Source: Trueperaceae bacterium (GTDB lineage: Bacteria > Deinococcota > Deinococci > Deinococcales > Trueperaceae). Taken from it: a stretch of 21,465 nucleotides of DNA. A program made the translations under genes and the position numbers. The stretch spans positions 1-21,465 of the forward strand of contig JARGGE010000011.1 of assembly GCA_029210865.1 (NCBI GenBank), given 5' to 3'. Within the stretch, counting starts at the first letter, position 1, and every line of letters starts with the position of its first letter. Below, in pieces: positions 14,057 to 21,465 of this stretch. Below the pieces are notes generated by a model that was not told where the DNA came from, did not search any database, and was given only the letters and a program-made list of their open reading frames with translations.

Positions 14057-15211
14057 TTGAACACGACCTTCCCCCGCTCGAACGTCCCCCGCGCGCCCGG
14101 CGCCGGCCTGCGGCCTCTCGCCGTGCGCTGGCTGGTCGTCCTCGCGGCGCTCGCGCTCGGCGGAGCCGCGCTGGCCCAAGACGCGACGCCAGACGTGGCC
14201 GACCTGATGCGCGACGGCGACTTCTACTACGCTCAGGGCGACTGTGCGCTTGCCCAGTACTTTTTCCAGGAAGCGCTGAAGCGCGACGAAGCGCACGTGC
14301 CGGCGCTCATCGGCAAGGGGCGGGCGCTCGCGTGCCAGGTGGCCTACGGCAGCGCGATCGAGGCGTTCCGCGAGGCGATCGAGCGCGAGCCCGACTCCGT
14401 GCCGGCGCGCGTTCAGCTGGCGCTGGCCTACCAGCAGCAGTTCCTCACCGACCCGGCCACCTTCGCCGGCCGGCTGGGCGAAGCCCTCGACGTGCTGACG
14501 CGCGCCGAGCAGCTCGCCCCCGGCGACCCCACGGTCCAGAACACGAAGGGCATCGTCTACTACGAGGCCGGCCAACTCGACCAGGCGCGGGCGACGCTCG
14601 AACGCGCGGTGGAGCTCGCCGCGACGGCCGAACTGAGCGAGCGCGAGCGCTCGGTCGTCCAGGTCAACCTGGGCAAGACCTACCGCGACCTCGGCGAGCT
14701 CGAGCTCGCCCAGTCGTCCTTCCGGCGCGCCGTCGTGCTCAACCCGACCAGCGCCACCGCCCACAACGACCTGGGCAACGTCGCCTACCGCCTCGGCGAC
14801 TGCGCCACGGCCGAGTACGAGCTGTCGCAGGCCGTCGCGCTCGCCCCCGACTCGCTGTCCGCGGTCTCGCAGCTCGCGATCGTGCTCTTCGAGTGCGGCG
14901 ACGTGGCCGGGTCGGTCCCGCGCTTCGAGCGGGCGCTCACCCTCGACGGCGCCATCTTCGCGCCGCCGCTCTACACCTACCTGGCGCGCGCGTACCTCGA
15001 GCAGGGCCGCGTCGACGACGCCGTCCGCCGCGCGCAGCAGGGCGCGCTGTTGCCGCCCGAATCGGCCGAGGCGCACTACGTGCTCGGCACCGCCTACCTG
15101 GCCCGCGCCAGCGCCAGCGACGCCGCGGCCGCGCGCCGCGAGTTCGAGCGCGCGCTCGAGCTCGACCCGGGGTACGGCGCGGCACGTACGGCCCTCGACG
15201 CGCTGAACTGA
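14057..15211 (+). CDS. Exported TPR-repeat protein of unknown role
   Basis: This 384-residue protein has a signal peptide (hydrophobic core about 24-36, cleavage expected after ALA at residue 40) and then about eight or nine TPR repeats filling the rest to the C-terminus, for example GKTYRDLGELELAQSSFRRA and GNVAYRLGDCATAEYELSQA. TPR proteins act as protein-binding scaffolds; no catalytic domain is visible. Four cysteines (C63, C93, C249, C280) occur as two pairs in neighbouring repeats and could form disulfides outside the cytoplasm. The start is a TTG, chosen because GGAGG (14047-14051) lies 5 bases before it and the signal peptide follows. It is divergent from ctaA, so a link with oxidase assembly is possible but unproven. 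Confidence 0.88.
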   Translation: MNTTFPRSNVPRAPGAGLRPLAVRWLVVLAALALGGAALAQDATPDVADLMRDGDFYYAQGDCALAQYFFQEALKRDEAHVPALIGKGRALACQVAYGSAIEAFREAIEREPDSVPARVQLALAYQQQFLTDPATFAGRLGEALDVLTRAEQLAPGDPTVQNTKGIVYYEAGQLDQARATLERAVELAATAELSERERSVVQVNLGKTYRDLGELELAQSSFRRAVVLNPTSATAHNDLGNVAYRLGDCATAEYELSQAVALAPDSLSAVSQLAIVLFECGDVAGSVPRFERALTLDGAIFAPPLYTYLARAYLEQGRVDDAVRRAQQGALLPPESAEAHYVLGTAYLARASASDAAAARREFERALELDPGYGAARTALDALN

Positions 15212-15260
15212 GCCCGCGCTCCACGGAGCCGTCGTCCGCTCGCGGACACGTCCGCCCTCG

Positions 15261-15294
15261 ACGCGCGCCCGCCGGTCCTCCGGCGGGCGCGCGT
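15261..15294 (+). terminator. Strong hairpin terminator after the TPR gene
   Basis: A 15-base perfect stem (15261-15275 with 15280-15294, built around CGCGCCCGCCGG) closes on the four-base loop TCCT. It lies 50 bases past the TPR stop and before the rpsB promoter. Only two T residues are at its 3' end, so it is not a classic T-tract terminator, but the stem is far longer than chance would give. Confidence 0.7.
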
Positions 15295-15332
15295 TCGCGT
15301 GTGGTCATCCCGTGCGCAGCGGGGCCGGTTCG

Positions 15333-15341
15333 TGCTAACGT
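15333..15341 (+). promoter_or_regulatory. Extended -10 (TGCTAACGT) for the rpsB operon
   Basis: TGC followed by TAACGT matches TGnTANNNT just after the terminator hairpin. A start about 7 bases downstream would give a leader of roughly 120 bases before rpsB, long compared with other genes here. A good -35 is not evident. Confidence 0.5.
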
Positions 15342-15392
15342 TCGGAGGTTTGCCGGACGGTAGCGGGACGTCCGCCGGCGAACGGGGTCCAC

Positions 15393-15434
15393 GCCCGAGC
15401 CTCGGGCAGCCCCACGAGGCGGTCGCGACCGCCT
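15393..15434 (+). promoter_or_regulatory. Two hairpins in the rpsB leader
   Basis: GCCCGA (15393-15398) pairs with TCGGGC (15402-15407) around GCC. Then AGGCGGTCGCGACCGCCT (15417-15434) is a perfect 18-base palindrome. Both lie between the predicted promoter and the rpsB Shine-Dalgarno. In other bacteria the rpsB-tsf leader is bound by S2 to repress its own operon; these hairpins could serve that role, which is inferred only from position. Confidence 0.4.
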
Positions 15435-15468
15435 GATTCCACCTCAACGCCCCGCCCACGGAGGAACC

Positions 15469-16470
15469 ATGTCCTACCTCGGTATGAAGCAACTGCTCGA
15501 AGCCGGCGTCCACTTCGGTCACGAGACCAAGCGCTGGAACCCGAAGATGAAGCGCTACATCTTCGCCGAGCGCAACGGCATCTTCATCATCGACCTGCAG
15601 AAGACGCTCGTCGAGTCCGAGAAGTCGTTCACCTACCTGCGCGACCTCGCGGCGCGCGGCGGCACCATCCTGTTCGTCGGCACCAAGAAGCAGGCCCAGG
15701 AGATCCTGGCGGCCGAGGCGAAGCGCTGCGGCATGCCGTTCATCAACGAGCGCTGGCTCGGCGGCCTGCTCACCAACTTCAAGACCATCCGGACCCGCGT
15801 CGAGCGCCTCAAGGAGCTCGAGTCGATGTTCGAGGACGAGTCGATCCTGCGCTACACGAAGAAGGAACAGATCGACATGGGCAAGGAGCTGCAGCGCCTG
15901 CAGCGCTACCTCGGCGGCATCCGCGACATGACGCGCCTCCCCGACGCCCTGTTCATCATCGACCCCACCAAGGAAGCGATCGCGGTCAAGGAGGCCAACA
16001 AGCTCGGCATCGACGCCGTCGCCCTGGCCGACACCGACAGCGACCCGGACGTCCTCGACTACATCATCCCGGGCAACGACGACGCGATCCGTTCGATCCA
16101 GCTCGTCACGGCCACGCTCGCCGACGTGATCGTCGAGGTCCGCGGCGGTGCCGACATCGCGCCCGAGACGCCCGCCGCGCCCGCCGCCCCGGTCCAGGCC
16201 AGCCGGCCGATGCCGACGACGGCGTCCGAGCAGGCGATCCACGCGGCGGTCGCCGAAGCCGCCGAGGGCGGCCACGCTTCCGCCGCCGCGGCGACCCCCG
16301 CCGCGGCGACCCGCGCCCCGGCCGCGTCGGCCACCGCCACGACCTCCGAGCCGACCGCCGCCACGCCGGCCAGCGAGCCCGCCGAGCCGGTCGCCGGGGA
16401 AGAACCCGTCGCCGATGCGGCCACCGTGGCCACCGACACCGATAGCGCCGACGCCGGCGAGAAGGCCTGA
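15469..16470 (+). CDS. rpsB: 30S ribosomal protein S2 with long C-terminal extension
   Basis: S2 binds the 30S subunit near the platform and is needed for S1 and mRNA docking. The core (residues 1-228) is typical: GVHFGHETKRWNPKM near the start, FVGTKKQAQ (69-77), NERWLGGLLTNFKT (93-106), PGNDDAIRSI (201-210). After about residue 229 comes a tail of some 100 residues rich in Ala, Pro, Thr and Glu with no fold visible, making the protein 333 residues against the usual 230-260. The tail is in frame with normal codon use, so it is not a sequencing error. GGAGG (15460-15464) precedes the ATG. It is followed 15 bases later by tsf, as in most bacteria. Confidence 0.97.
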   Translation: MSYLGMKQLLEAGVHFGHETKRWNPKMKRYIFAERNGIFIIDLQKTLVESEKSFTYLRDLAARGGTILFVGTKKQAQEILAAEAKRCGMPFINERWLGGLLTNFKTIRTRVERLKELESMFEDESILRYTKKEQIDMGKELQRLQRYLGGIRDMTRLPDALFIIDPTKEAIAVKEANKLGIDAVALADTDSDPDVLDYIIPGNDDAIRSIQLVTATLADVIVEVRGGADIAPETPAAPAAPVQASRPMPTTASEQAIHAAVAEAAEGGHASAAAATPAAATRAPAASATATTSEPTAATPASEPAEPVAGEEPVADAATVATDTDSADAGEKA

Positions 16471-16485
16471 CCCGCGGAGGGATCC

Positions 16486-17079
16486 ATGACCGTCACGACC
16501 GAACTGATCAAGAAGCTGCGTGCGATGACCGGCGCCGGCATGCTCGACGTCAAGAAGACGCTCGACGAGACCGGCGGCGACCTCGAGAAGGCCGCGGCCC
16601 TGCTCCGCGAGCGCGGCATCGCGAAGGCCAGCAAGAAGTCCGACCGCGAGGCGAAGGAAGGCCTCGTCGGCTCGTACGTGCACCACAACGGCAAGATCGC
16701 CGTGCTCGTCGAGGTCAACTGCGAGACCGACTTCGTCGCGCGCAACGAGTCCTTCCAGGAGCTCGCGAAGAACCTGGCGATCCACATCGCGATGGCGAAC
16801 CCCAGCTACGTGCAGCGCGAGGAGGTTCCGGCCGCCGAGGTCGAGGCCGAGCGCGAGGCGCTGCGTGCGCAGGCGCGCGAAGAGGGCAAGCCCGAAGCGA
16901 TCATCGAGAAGATGGTCGAGGGCCGGCTCGGCAAGTTCTTCGCCGAGCAGTGCCTGCTCGAGCAGCCCTACATCAGGGACGACAAGAAGACGATCGGCGA
17001 CTTGATCAAGGAATCGATCGCCACCATCGGCGAGAACATCCAGGTCGGTCGCTTCACCCGCATCGCCATCGGGGAATGA
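16486..17079 (+). CDS. tsf: Translation elongation factor Ts (short form)
   Basis: EF-Ts exchanges GDP on EF-Tu. At 197 residues it is the short Thermus/Deinococcus type, with an N-terminal UBA-like domain (LRAMTGAGMLDVKKTL, 11-26), then the nucleotide-exchange motif NCETDFVARN (78-87, with T81, D82, F83) and a single core domain; the duplicated core subdomain and coiled coil of the longer E. coli protein are reduced. GGAGG (16476-16480) lies 5 bases before the ATG. It is co-transcribed with rpsB, and pyrH starts one base after its stop. The short length is one of the lineage markers in this window. Confidence 0.97.
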   Translation: MTVTTELIKKLRAMTGAGMLDVKKTLDETGGDLEKAAALLRERGIAKASKKSDREAKEGLVGSYVHHNGKIAVLVEVNCETDFVARNESFQELAKNLAIHIAMANPSYVQREEVPAAEVEAEREALRAQAREEGKPEAIIEKMVEGRLGKFFAEQCLLEQPYIRDDKKTIGDLIKESIATIGENIQVGRFTRIAIGE

Positions 17080-17080
17080 G

Positions 17081-17848
17081 GTGCGGCGCGTCCTGCTGAA
17101 GCTCTCCGGCGAGTTCCTCGCCGGACCGAGCGGCATGGGCGTCGCGCCGGACGCCACGCGGGCGCTCGCCCGCGAGATCGCCGCCGCCCTCACGAGTGGC
17201 ACCCAGCTGGCGCTGGTGGTGGGCGGCGGCAACTTCTGGCGGGGCGCGCAGCACGGCGGCGACATGGACCCGGCGACCGCCGACTACGTCGGCATGCTGG
17301 GCACCGTCATGAACGCCATGGCGCTACAGGACGCGCTCGAGAAGCAGGGCGTCGACACACGGGTGCAGACGGCGATCACCATGCAGGAGATCGCCGAGCC
17401 CTACATCCGCCGTCGCGCCCTGCGCCACCTCGAGAAGGGCCGCGTCGTCATCTTCGGGGGCGGTACCGGCAACCCCTTCTTCACCACCGACACCACCGCG
17501 GCGCTGCGAGCGCTCGAGATGGACGCCGACCTGGTCCTGATGGCCAAGAACGGCGTCGACGGCGTCTACGACGCCGACCCGCGCGCGCATGCCGATGCGC
17601 GCCGCTTCGCCAGCCTCGCCTACATGGACGTGCTGCAGCTGGGCCTCAAGGTCATGGACGCGACCGCCATCAGCCTTTGCATGGGGCGCGCCCTGCCGAT
17701 CGTCGTCTTCGACATCTTCACCGCCGGGAACCTCGCGGCGCTGCTCGCCGGCCACCACGTCGGCACGCGGATCGCGACCGACGCCCGCACGCGCTACGCC
17801 GACGCGCCCGAGGACGACGCCGGCGCCGGGAACGCCACCGCGCGGTAG
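17081..17848 (+). CDS. pyrH: Uridylate kinase (UMP kinase)
   Basis: PyrH phosphorylates UMP to UDP for RNA, DNA and cell-wall sugar nucleotide synthesis. The 255-residue protein belongs to the amino acid kinase family: KLSGE near the N-terminus (7-11), VVGGGNFWRG (46-55), GGTGNPFFTTDT (127-138) at the UMP site and MAKNGVDGVYDADP (154-167) at the ATP site. The end of the protein (about 232-255) adds a short charged and Ala/Gly-rich tail beyond the usual fold. The GTG start is one base after the tsf stop, and GGGGA just before it overlaps the tsf end. It is part of the rpsB-tsf-pyrH-frr cluster. Confidence 0.96.
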   Translation: MRRVLLKLSGEFLAGPSGMGVAPDATRALAREIAAALTSGTQLALVVGGGNFWRGAQHGGDMDPATADYVGMLGTVMNAMALQDALEKQGVDTRVQTAITMQEIAEPYIRRRALRHLEKGRVVIFGGGTGNPFFTTDTTAALRALEMDADLVLMAKNGVDGVYDADPRAHADARRFASLAYMDVLQLGLKVMDATAISLCMGRALPIVVFDIFTAGNLAALLAGHHVGTRIATDARTRYADAPEDDAGAGNATAR

Positions 17849-17851
17849 AGT
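17846..17851 (+). promoter_or_regulatory. Possible -10 box (TAGAGT) for frr at the pyrH stop codon
   Basis: TAGAGT includes the pyrH TAG stop and is preceded by CGG, as in other boxes here. It is 33 bases before the frr ATG, leaving room for AGGAGG at 17873-17878. A separate frr promoter is plausible but read-through from rpsB is equally likely. Confidence 0.3.
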
Positions 17852-17884
17852 GGGGGCGCCAGCACCGCGTCCAGGAGGACCTCC

Positions 17885-18439
17885 ATGAAGACCGTCATCA
17901 AGGAGACCCGCGAGCGCATGCACAAGTCGCTCGAGGCGTTCGAGGCCAACGTCGCGGTCGTCCGCACCGGCCGCGCCAACCCGGCGATGCTGCAGCGGGT
18001 CGTCGTCGACTACTACGGCGCCGCGACACCGCTGAACCAGCTCGCCAGCATCTCGAGCCCCGACCCCCGCACGCTGCTCGTCGCCCCGTTCGACAAGAGC
18101 GCGATCCGGAACGTCGAGAAGGCGATCATCGAGAGCGACCTCGGCTTCAACCCCAACAACCAGGGCGACACGATCTTCATCACCGTGCCGCCGCTCAACG
18201 ACGAGCGCCGCCGCGACCTGGTCAAGGCCGTGAAGCACATGGCCGAGGAGGCCCGCGTGGCGGTGCGCAACATCCGGCGCGACGCCAACGAGGAGCTCCG
18301 CGAGATGTGCAAGGAGCACCTGCTCACCGAGGACGAGATGCGCCACGGCGAGGCCGAGGTGCAGAAGGCGACCGACGAGTTCGTCGGTCTGATCGAGGAG
18401 CGGCTGAAGGCCAAAGAAGAGGACATCCTGGCCGTCTGA
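17885..18439 (+). CDS. frr: Ribosome recycling factor
   Basis: RRF splits post-termination ribosomes together with EF-G. The 184-residue protein has the normal length and family blocks: VRTGRANPAML (26-36) in the first helix, then YYGAATPLNQLASI (43-56), and the C-terminal helical part with IRRDANEELRE and KATDEFV. ATG with a strong AGGAGG (17873-17878) six bases before it supports the start. It lies 36 bases after pyrH and 13 before cdsA. Confidence 0.97.
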   Translation: MKTVIKETRERMHKSLEAFEANVAVVRTGRANPAMLQRVVVDYYGAATPLNQLASISSPDPRTLLVAPFDKSAIRNVEKAIIESDLGFNPNNQGDTIFITVPPLNDERRRDLVKAVKHMAEEARVAVRNIRRDANEELREMCKEHLLTEDEMRHGEAEVQKATDEFVGLIEERLKAKEEDILAV

Positions 18440-18452
18440 GGCCGGGCCACGG

Positions 18453-19298
18453 GTGTCGGTCGTCCGGGTCACGTCGGCCTTCCTCGCCTTCCTCGCGACC
18501 TTGGTCGTGCTGTGGGTGGGGTTGCCTTTGCTCGGCCCCGCGTACCTGATCCTCACCGGGATCGCGGTGCAGGAGTACGCCACCATGCTGGCGCTGCGCG
18601 GCGTCCCCGTGCGCCGCAAGAGCCTGTGGGTGGCGACCGCGCTGACGCTGCCCGCCTCGCTGCCGGCCGGCCACCCGTGGATGGCGGCCGGCGACCTCGG
18701 CCTCATCCCCTGGCGCGAGCTGCTCCTGATCGGCTTCGTCCTCTACCTCTTCGTCGCCGAGGTCGTCACGAGCAACCGCAGCTCGCTGCAGTCGCTGGCC
18801 TTCACCATGCTCGGCTACGTCTGGATCTCGTGGGGCTTCGGCCTCGTGCTCACCCTGCGCTACACGCCCGACGGCGTGACCGGGCTCTGGTACCTGTCGT
18901 TCCCGGTCCTCGCGATCATCGCCACCGACGTCGGCGGCTACGTGTTCGGCACGCTGTGGGGGAAGCGGCCGCTGGCCCCGCGCATCAGCCCCAAGAAGAC
19001 GATCGAGGGGGCGATCGGCGGACAGGTGCTGGCGATGGTCGTGGTGGGCGGCACGATGGCGCTGCTGCCGCTGTGGACCAGCTTCCGCCTCGACCTGCTG
19101 CACGTCCTCGTCTTCGCCGTCATCGTCCCGATGGCGGCCCTCGCCGGCGACCTCTTCGAGTCGCTGGTCAAACGCTGGGTGGGCGTCAAGGACGCGGGCG
19201 TGTTCCTGCCCGGCCACGGCGGTGTGCTCGACCGCCTCGACAGCCACCTGATCGCGGTGCCCGTGACGTACGTGCTCGTGACGCTACTGCTGCGGTGA
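18453..19298 (+). CDS. cdsA: Phosphatidate cytidylyltransferase (CDP-diacylglycerol synthase)
   Basis: CdsA makes CDP-diacylglycerol from phosphatidate and CTP, the branch point of phospholipid synthesis. The 281-residue membrane protein has about eight helices and the full family signature near the C-terminus, SLVKRWVGVKDAGVF followed by LPGHGGVLDRLDS (237-264), including the K-D, HGG and DRxD residues. The upstream DVGGYVFGTLWGKRP (159-173) and SPKKTIEG (179-186) blocks are also present. The GTG start at 18453 gives an N-terminus that leads directly into the first helix; only a weak GAGG lies before it. In many bacteria uppS precedes and dxr follows cdsA, but here frr precedes and glnS follows. 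Confidence 0.96.
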   Translation: MSVVRVTSAFLAFLATLVVLWVGLPLLGPAYLILTGIAVQEYATMLALRGVPVRRKSLWVATALTLPASLPAGHPWMAAGDLGLIPWRELLLIGFVLYLFVAEVVTSNRSSLQSLAFTMLGYVWISWGFGLVLTLRYTPDGVTGLWYLSFPVLAIIATDVGGYVFGTLWGKRPLAPRISPKKTIEGAIGGQVLAMVVVGGTMALLPLWTSFRLDLLHVLVFAVIVPMAALAGDLFESLVKRWVGVKDAGVFLPGHGGVLDRLDSHLIAVPVTYVLVTLLLR

Positions 19299-19329
19299 CC
19301 CGCGCGGGACGCCCACACCCGCGCCCGGA

Positions 19330-19338
19330 TGCTAGCCT
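19330..19338 (+). promoter_or_regulatory. Extended -10 (TGCTAGCCT) for glnS
   Basis: TGC followed by TAGCCT fits TGnTANNNT in the 61-base gap between cdsA and glnS. It ends 21 bases before the GTG start, whose AGGAG is at 19349-19353. A separate promoter for glnS is likely. Confidence 0.45.
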
Positions 19339-19359
19339 CGACCGCCTGAGGAGCCCCTC

Positions 19360-21465
19360 GTGACCGATCGACCCGAACTCCACCCCACCGCGAGCGTCCC
19401 GGACGAGCACGCCCGGGTCGTCCCGCCCAACTTCGTCACCGACATCGTCGACGCCGACGTGCGGAGCGGACGCGTGCCGCGCGTCGTCACGCGCTTCCCG
19501 CCCGAACCCAACGGTTACCTGCACATCGGCCACGCGAAGGCGATCGCGCTCGACTTCGGCATCGCCCGCGATTACGGCGGCCGCGTGCACCTGCGGATGG
19601 ACGACACGAACCCGACCACCGAAGACCCCGCCTACGTCGCCGCCATCGAGCAGGACATCCGCTGGCTCGGGTTCGAGTGGGACGAGCTGCGCTACGCGAG
19701 CGACTACTTCGAGGAGTTCTACGCGCTCGCCGAGCACCTGATCGTGGCCGGCGACGCCTACGTCGACCTGCGCGACGAGGCGACCGTCCGCGCCACCCGC
19801 GGGACGGTGACCGAGCCCGGCGTGGCAAGCCCCGACCGCGACCGTTCGCCCGCCGAGAACCTCGAACTGTTCCGGCGCATGCGCACCGGCGGCTACGCCG
19901 ACGGGGCCGCGGTGCTGCGGGCGAAGATCGACCTCGCCAGCCCGAACATGGTCCTGCGCGACCCCGTTCTGTACCGGGTGAAGCACGCCCACCACTACCG
20001 CACCGGCGACGCCTGGTGCATCTACCCGCTGTACGACTTCGCGCACCCCCTCTCGGACGCCATCGAGGGCATCACGCACTCGCTCTGCACGCTCGAGTTC
20101 GAGAACAACCGGGCGATCTACGATTGGCTGGTCGCGCGCCTCTTCCCGCCGCCGCGGCCGCGCCAGTACGAGTTCGCGCGCCTGTCGCTCGACTACACGA
20201 TCACCTCGAAGCGCAAGCTGCTCGCGCTCGTCCGGGAGGCGCACGTCGCCGGCTGGGACGACCCCCGCATGCCGACGCTGGCGGCGCTGCGCCGTCGGGG
20301 GGTCCCCCCCGAGGCGGTGCGCGCGATGGTCACCCGCGTGGGCGTCACCCGCGCCGCGAGCCGGTCCGACCCCTCGCTGCTCGACACGTGCGTGCGCGAC
20401 GTGCTCAACCCGATCGCGCCGCGCGCGATGGCGGTCCTCGACCCGGTCCCGCTGTGGCTCGACGACCCGGACGGCGAGCTCGACGGCATCGACGGCGTCG
20501 AGGCCGCCTCGTTCCCCGACGACGTGGCCGCCGAGGGCTCGCGGCTCGTGCCGCTCGGGCGCCGGCTGTGGATCGAACGCGAGGACGTCGCCGTCGACCC
20601 GCCCCCGGGCTACAAGCGGCTCGCCCCAGGACGCGCGGTGCGCTTGCGCCACGCACCGGTCGTGCGCTGCGAGCGCGTCGACGTCGACGACGAAGGTCGC
20701 GTCGTGGGCGTGCACGCGAGCGTCGTCGCCGACTCGCTGGGGCAGAACCCCGAGGGCGTGAGGGTCTGGGCGGCGATCCACTGGGTGAACGCGGCCACCG
20801 CGCTCCCCGCCGAGTTCCGGCTCTACGACCGGCTCTTCCGCTGCCCCGAGCCCGGCGCCGACGGCGGCGACTTCCGCGACGACCTCGACCCCGGCTCGCT
20901 CGAGGTGCGCCAGGGCTACGTCGAGCCCTCGGTCGCGGGCGACGCGCCCGAACAGCGCGTCCAGTTCGAGCGCCTCGGCTACTTCTGGCGCGACCCCGTC
21001 GACGGGTGCGACGAACGCCTGGTCTGGAACCGCATCGTCACGCTCAAGGACACCTGGCGCGCGACCGCCGAGCGGTCCGCCGAGGGCGCCGAGGACGACG
21101 CCGCGCGAGCCACGGGGGCGAAGGCGTCCACACGGCCCGTGGACGCGAGCGACGCGGGGCGCGAGCCCGACCCGTTCGACGCGCTCGAGCCCGCGGCGCG
21201 CGCGCGGGCCGAGGCCTGGGCCGAGGAAGGGGTGGCCCGCGTCGATGCCGCCCTGGTCGCGGCCGACCCCGCGCTGACCGCGCTGTTCGAGGGCGCGCGC
21301 GCGGCCGGGGCCGCGCCCCGCGCCGGCATGGAAAGCCCCGAATCGGTCTACCGGGGAGCCGTGCGCTCCTGGCTGGACGGCCGGCCGGACGACGCCATAG
21401 AGGGGTTCAAATACGCGGCCTTCATGTCGTCCGGCACCCCGCTGGCTTCGGCCGCGATGCGCGAC
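19360..21465 (+). CDS. glnS: Glutaminyl-tRNA synthetase, cut by the window edge, with C-terminal extension
   Basis: GlnRS charges tRNA-Gln with glutamine directly. The 702 visible residues have no stop and run off the window. Class I motifs are NGYLHIGHAKA (HIGH at 55-58) and ITSKRKLL (281-288), which is the KMSKS equivalent. Strong GlnRS markers include MDDTNPTTEDPAYVAAIEQ, TGDAWCIYPLYDFAHPLSD and GITHSLCTLEFENNRAIYDW, so it is not GluRS. The two anticodon-binding beta barrels end near VTLKDTW (about 560-566), where E. coli GlnRS also ends. A further 136 residues follow: a charged low-complexity linker, then helical sequence (VAADPALTALFEGARAAGA) resembling the GatB/YqeY tail domain that Deinococcus GlnRS carries. 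The GTG start is set by AGGAG (19349-19353). Codon use relaxes near the end (ATA, AAA). Confidence 0.95.
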   Translation, partial: MTDRPELHPTASVPDEHARVVPPNFVTDIVDADVRSGRVPRVVTRFPPEPNGYLHIGHAKAIALDFGIARDYGGRVHLRMDDTNPTTEDPAYVAAIEQDIRWLGFEWDELRYASDYFEEFYALAEHLIVAGDAYVDLRDEATVRATRGTVTEPGVASPDRDRSPAENLELFRRMRTGGYADGAAVLRAKIDLASPNMVLRDPVLYRVKHAHHYRTGDAWCIYPLYDFAHPLSDAIEGITHSLCTLEFENNRAIYDWLVARLFPPPRPRQYEFARLSLDYTITSKRKLLALVREAHVAGWDDPRMPTLAALRRRGVPPEAVRAMVTRVGVTRAASRSDPSLLDTCVRDVLNPIAPRAMAVLDPVPLWLDDPDGELDGIDGVEAASFPDDVAAEGSRLVPLGRRLWIEREDVAVDPPPGYKRLAPGRAVRLRHAPVVRCERVDVDDEGRVVGVHASVVADSLGQNPEGVRVWAAIHWVNAATALPAEFRLYDRLFRCPEPGADGGDFRDDLDPGSLEVRQGYVEPSVAGDAPEQRVQFERLGYFWRDPVDGCDERLVWNRIVTLKDTWRATAERSAEGAEDDAARATGAKASTRPVDASDAGREPDPFDALEPAARARAEAWAEEGVARVDAALVAADPALTALFEGARAAGAAPRAGMESPESVYRGAVRSWLDGRPDDAIEGFKYAAFMSSGTPLASAAMRD

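Noticed and set aside
12583..15363. 926-residue plus-strand open frame
   Set aside because: It runs antisense to ctaA and across the intergenic region and out of frame through the TPR gene; its composition is Arg/Pro/Gln-rich and it has no recognisable domain.
15094..17265. 723-residue minus-strand open frame with Gly/Arg repeats
   Set aside because: The apparent GGRGG repeats are the reverse reading of the Ala/Pro-rich tail of S2; rpsB and tsf on the other strand are certain.
19299..19308. CCCGCGCGGG palindrome after cdsA as a terminator
   Set aside because: The 10-base palindrome leaves no loop and has only a short possible stem; in such GC-rich DNA it is expected by chance.
1..21465. CRISPR arrays, insertion sequences, tRNA or rRNA genes, toxin-antitoxin or defence systems
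   Set aside because: I saw no direct repeat arrays, transposase motifs, tRNA-like cloverleafs or defence families; the gene content is core metabolism and translation.

Overview
The window is very GC-rich, tightly packed chromosomal DNA with almost every third codon position G or C. It holds core energy-metabolism and translation genes and no mobile elements, tRNA or rRNA genes, or CRISPR arrays. Several signs point to a Deinococcota lineage, possibly Truepera-like: a short Thermus-type EF-Ts of 197 residues, a glutaminyl-tRNA synthetase with a C-terminal extension resembling the GatB/YqeY tail known from Deinococcus, TANNNT promoter boxes placed so that some mRNAs would be leaderless, and the order rpsB-tsf-pyrH-frr-cdsA. 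This placement is an inference from gene content, not a phylogeny.

Region 1 (1-10873, plus strand). A secreted protein of unknown function (45-653) is followed by a complete System I cytochrome c maturation operon: ccdA, ccmA, ccmB, ccmC, ccmD, ccmE, ccmF, ccmG and ccmH. Most junctions are 4-base stop/start overlaps. The last maturation gene (7379-9055) is unusual: a CcmI-type membrane/TPR protein carries its own c-type cytochrome domain (CALCH) at the C-terminus. A membrane-anchored Rieske iron-sulfur protein follows 8 bases later, with no cytochrome b gene. A transaldolase with its own apparently leaderless promoter closes the block, and a 28-base perfect palindrome separates it from the convergent genes.

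Region 2 (10868-13608, minus strand). ctaA, ctaB and a SURF1-family gene form a heme A and cytochrome oxidase assembly operon. The SURF1 protein probably begins at a non-standard CTG codon. Together with region 1, the window encodes the assembly machinery for both c-type and a-type cytochromes, which suggests aerobic respiration through an aa3- or caa3-type oxidase.

Region 3 (13609-21465). A 448-base divergent intergenic region separates ctaA from an exported TPR protein (14057-15211). After a strong terminator hairpin come rpsB, whose S2 protein has a long Ala/Pro/Thr/Glu-rich tail, then tsf, pyrH, frr and cdsA, and finally glnS, which runs off the right edge. This is the conserved translation and phospholipid cluster, with probable additional promoters before frr and glnS.

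The most unusual observations are the CcmI-cytochrome c fusion beside a variant Rieske protein, a probable promoter built from consecutive rare codons inside ccmB, the CTG start of the SURF1 gene, and the extended GlnRS.
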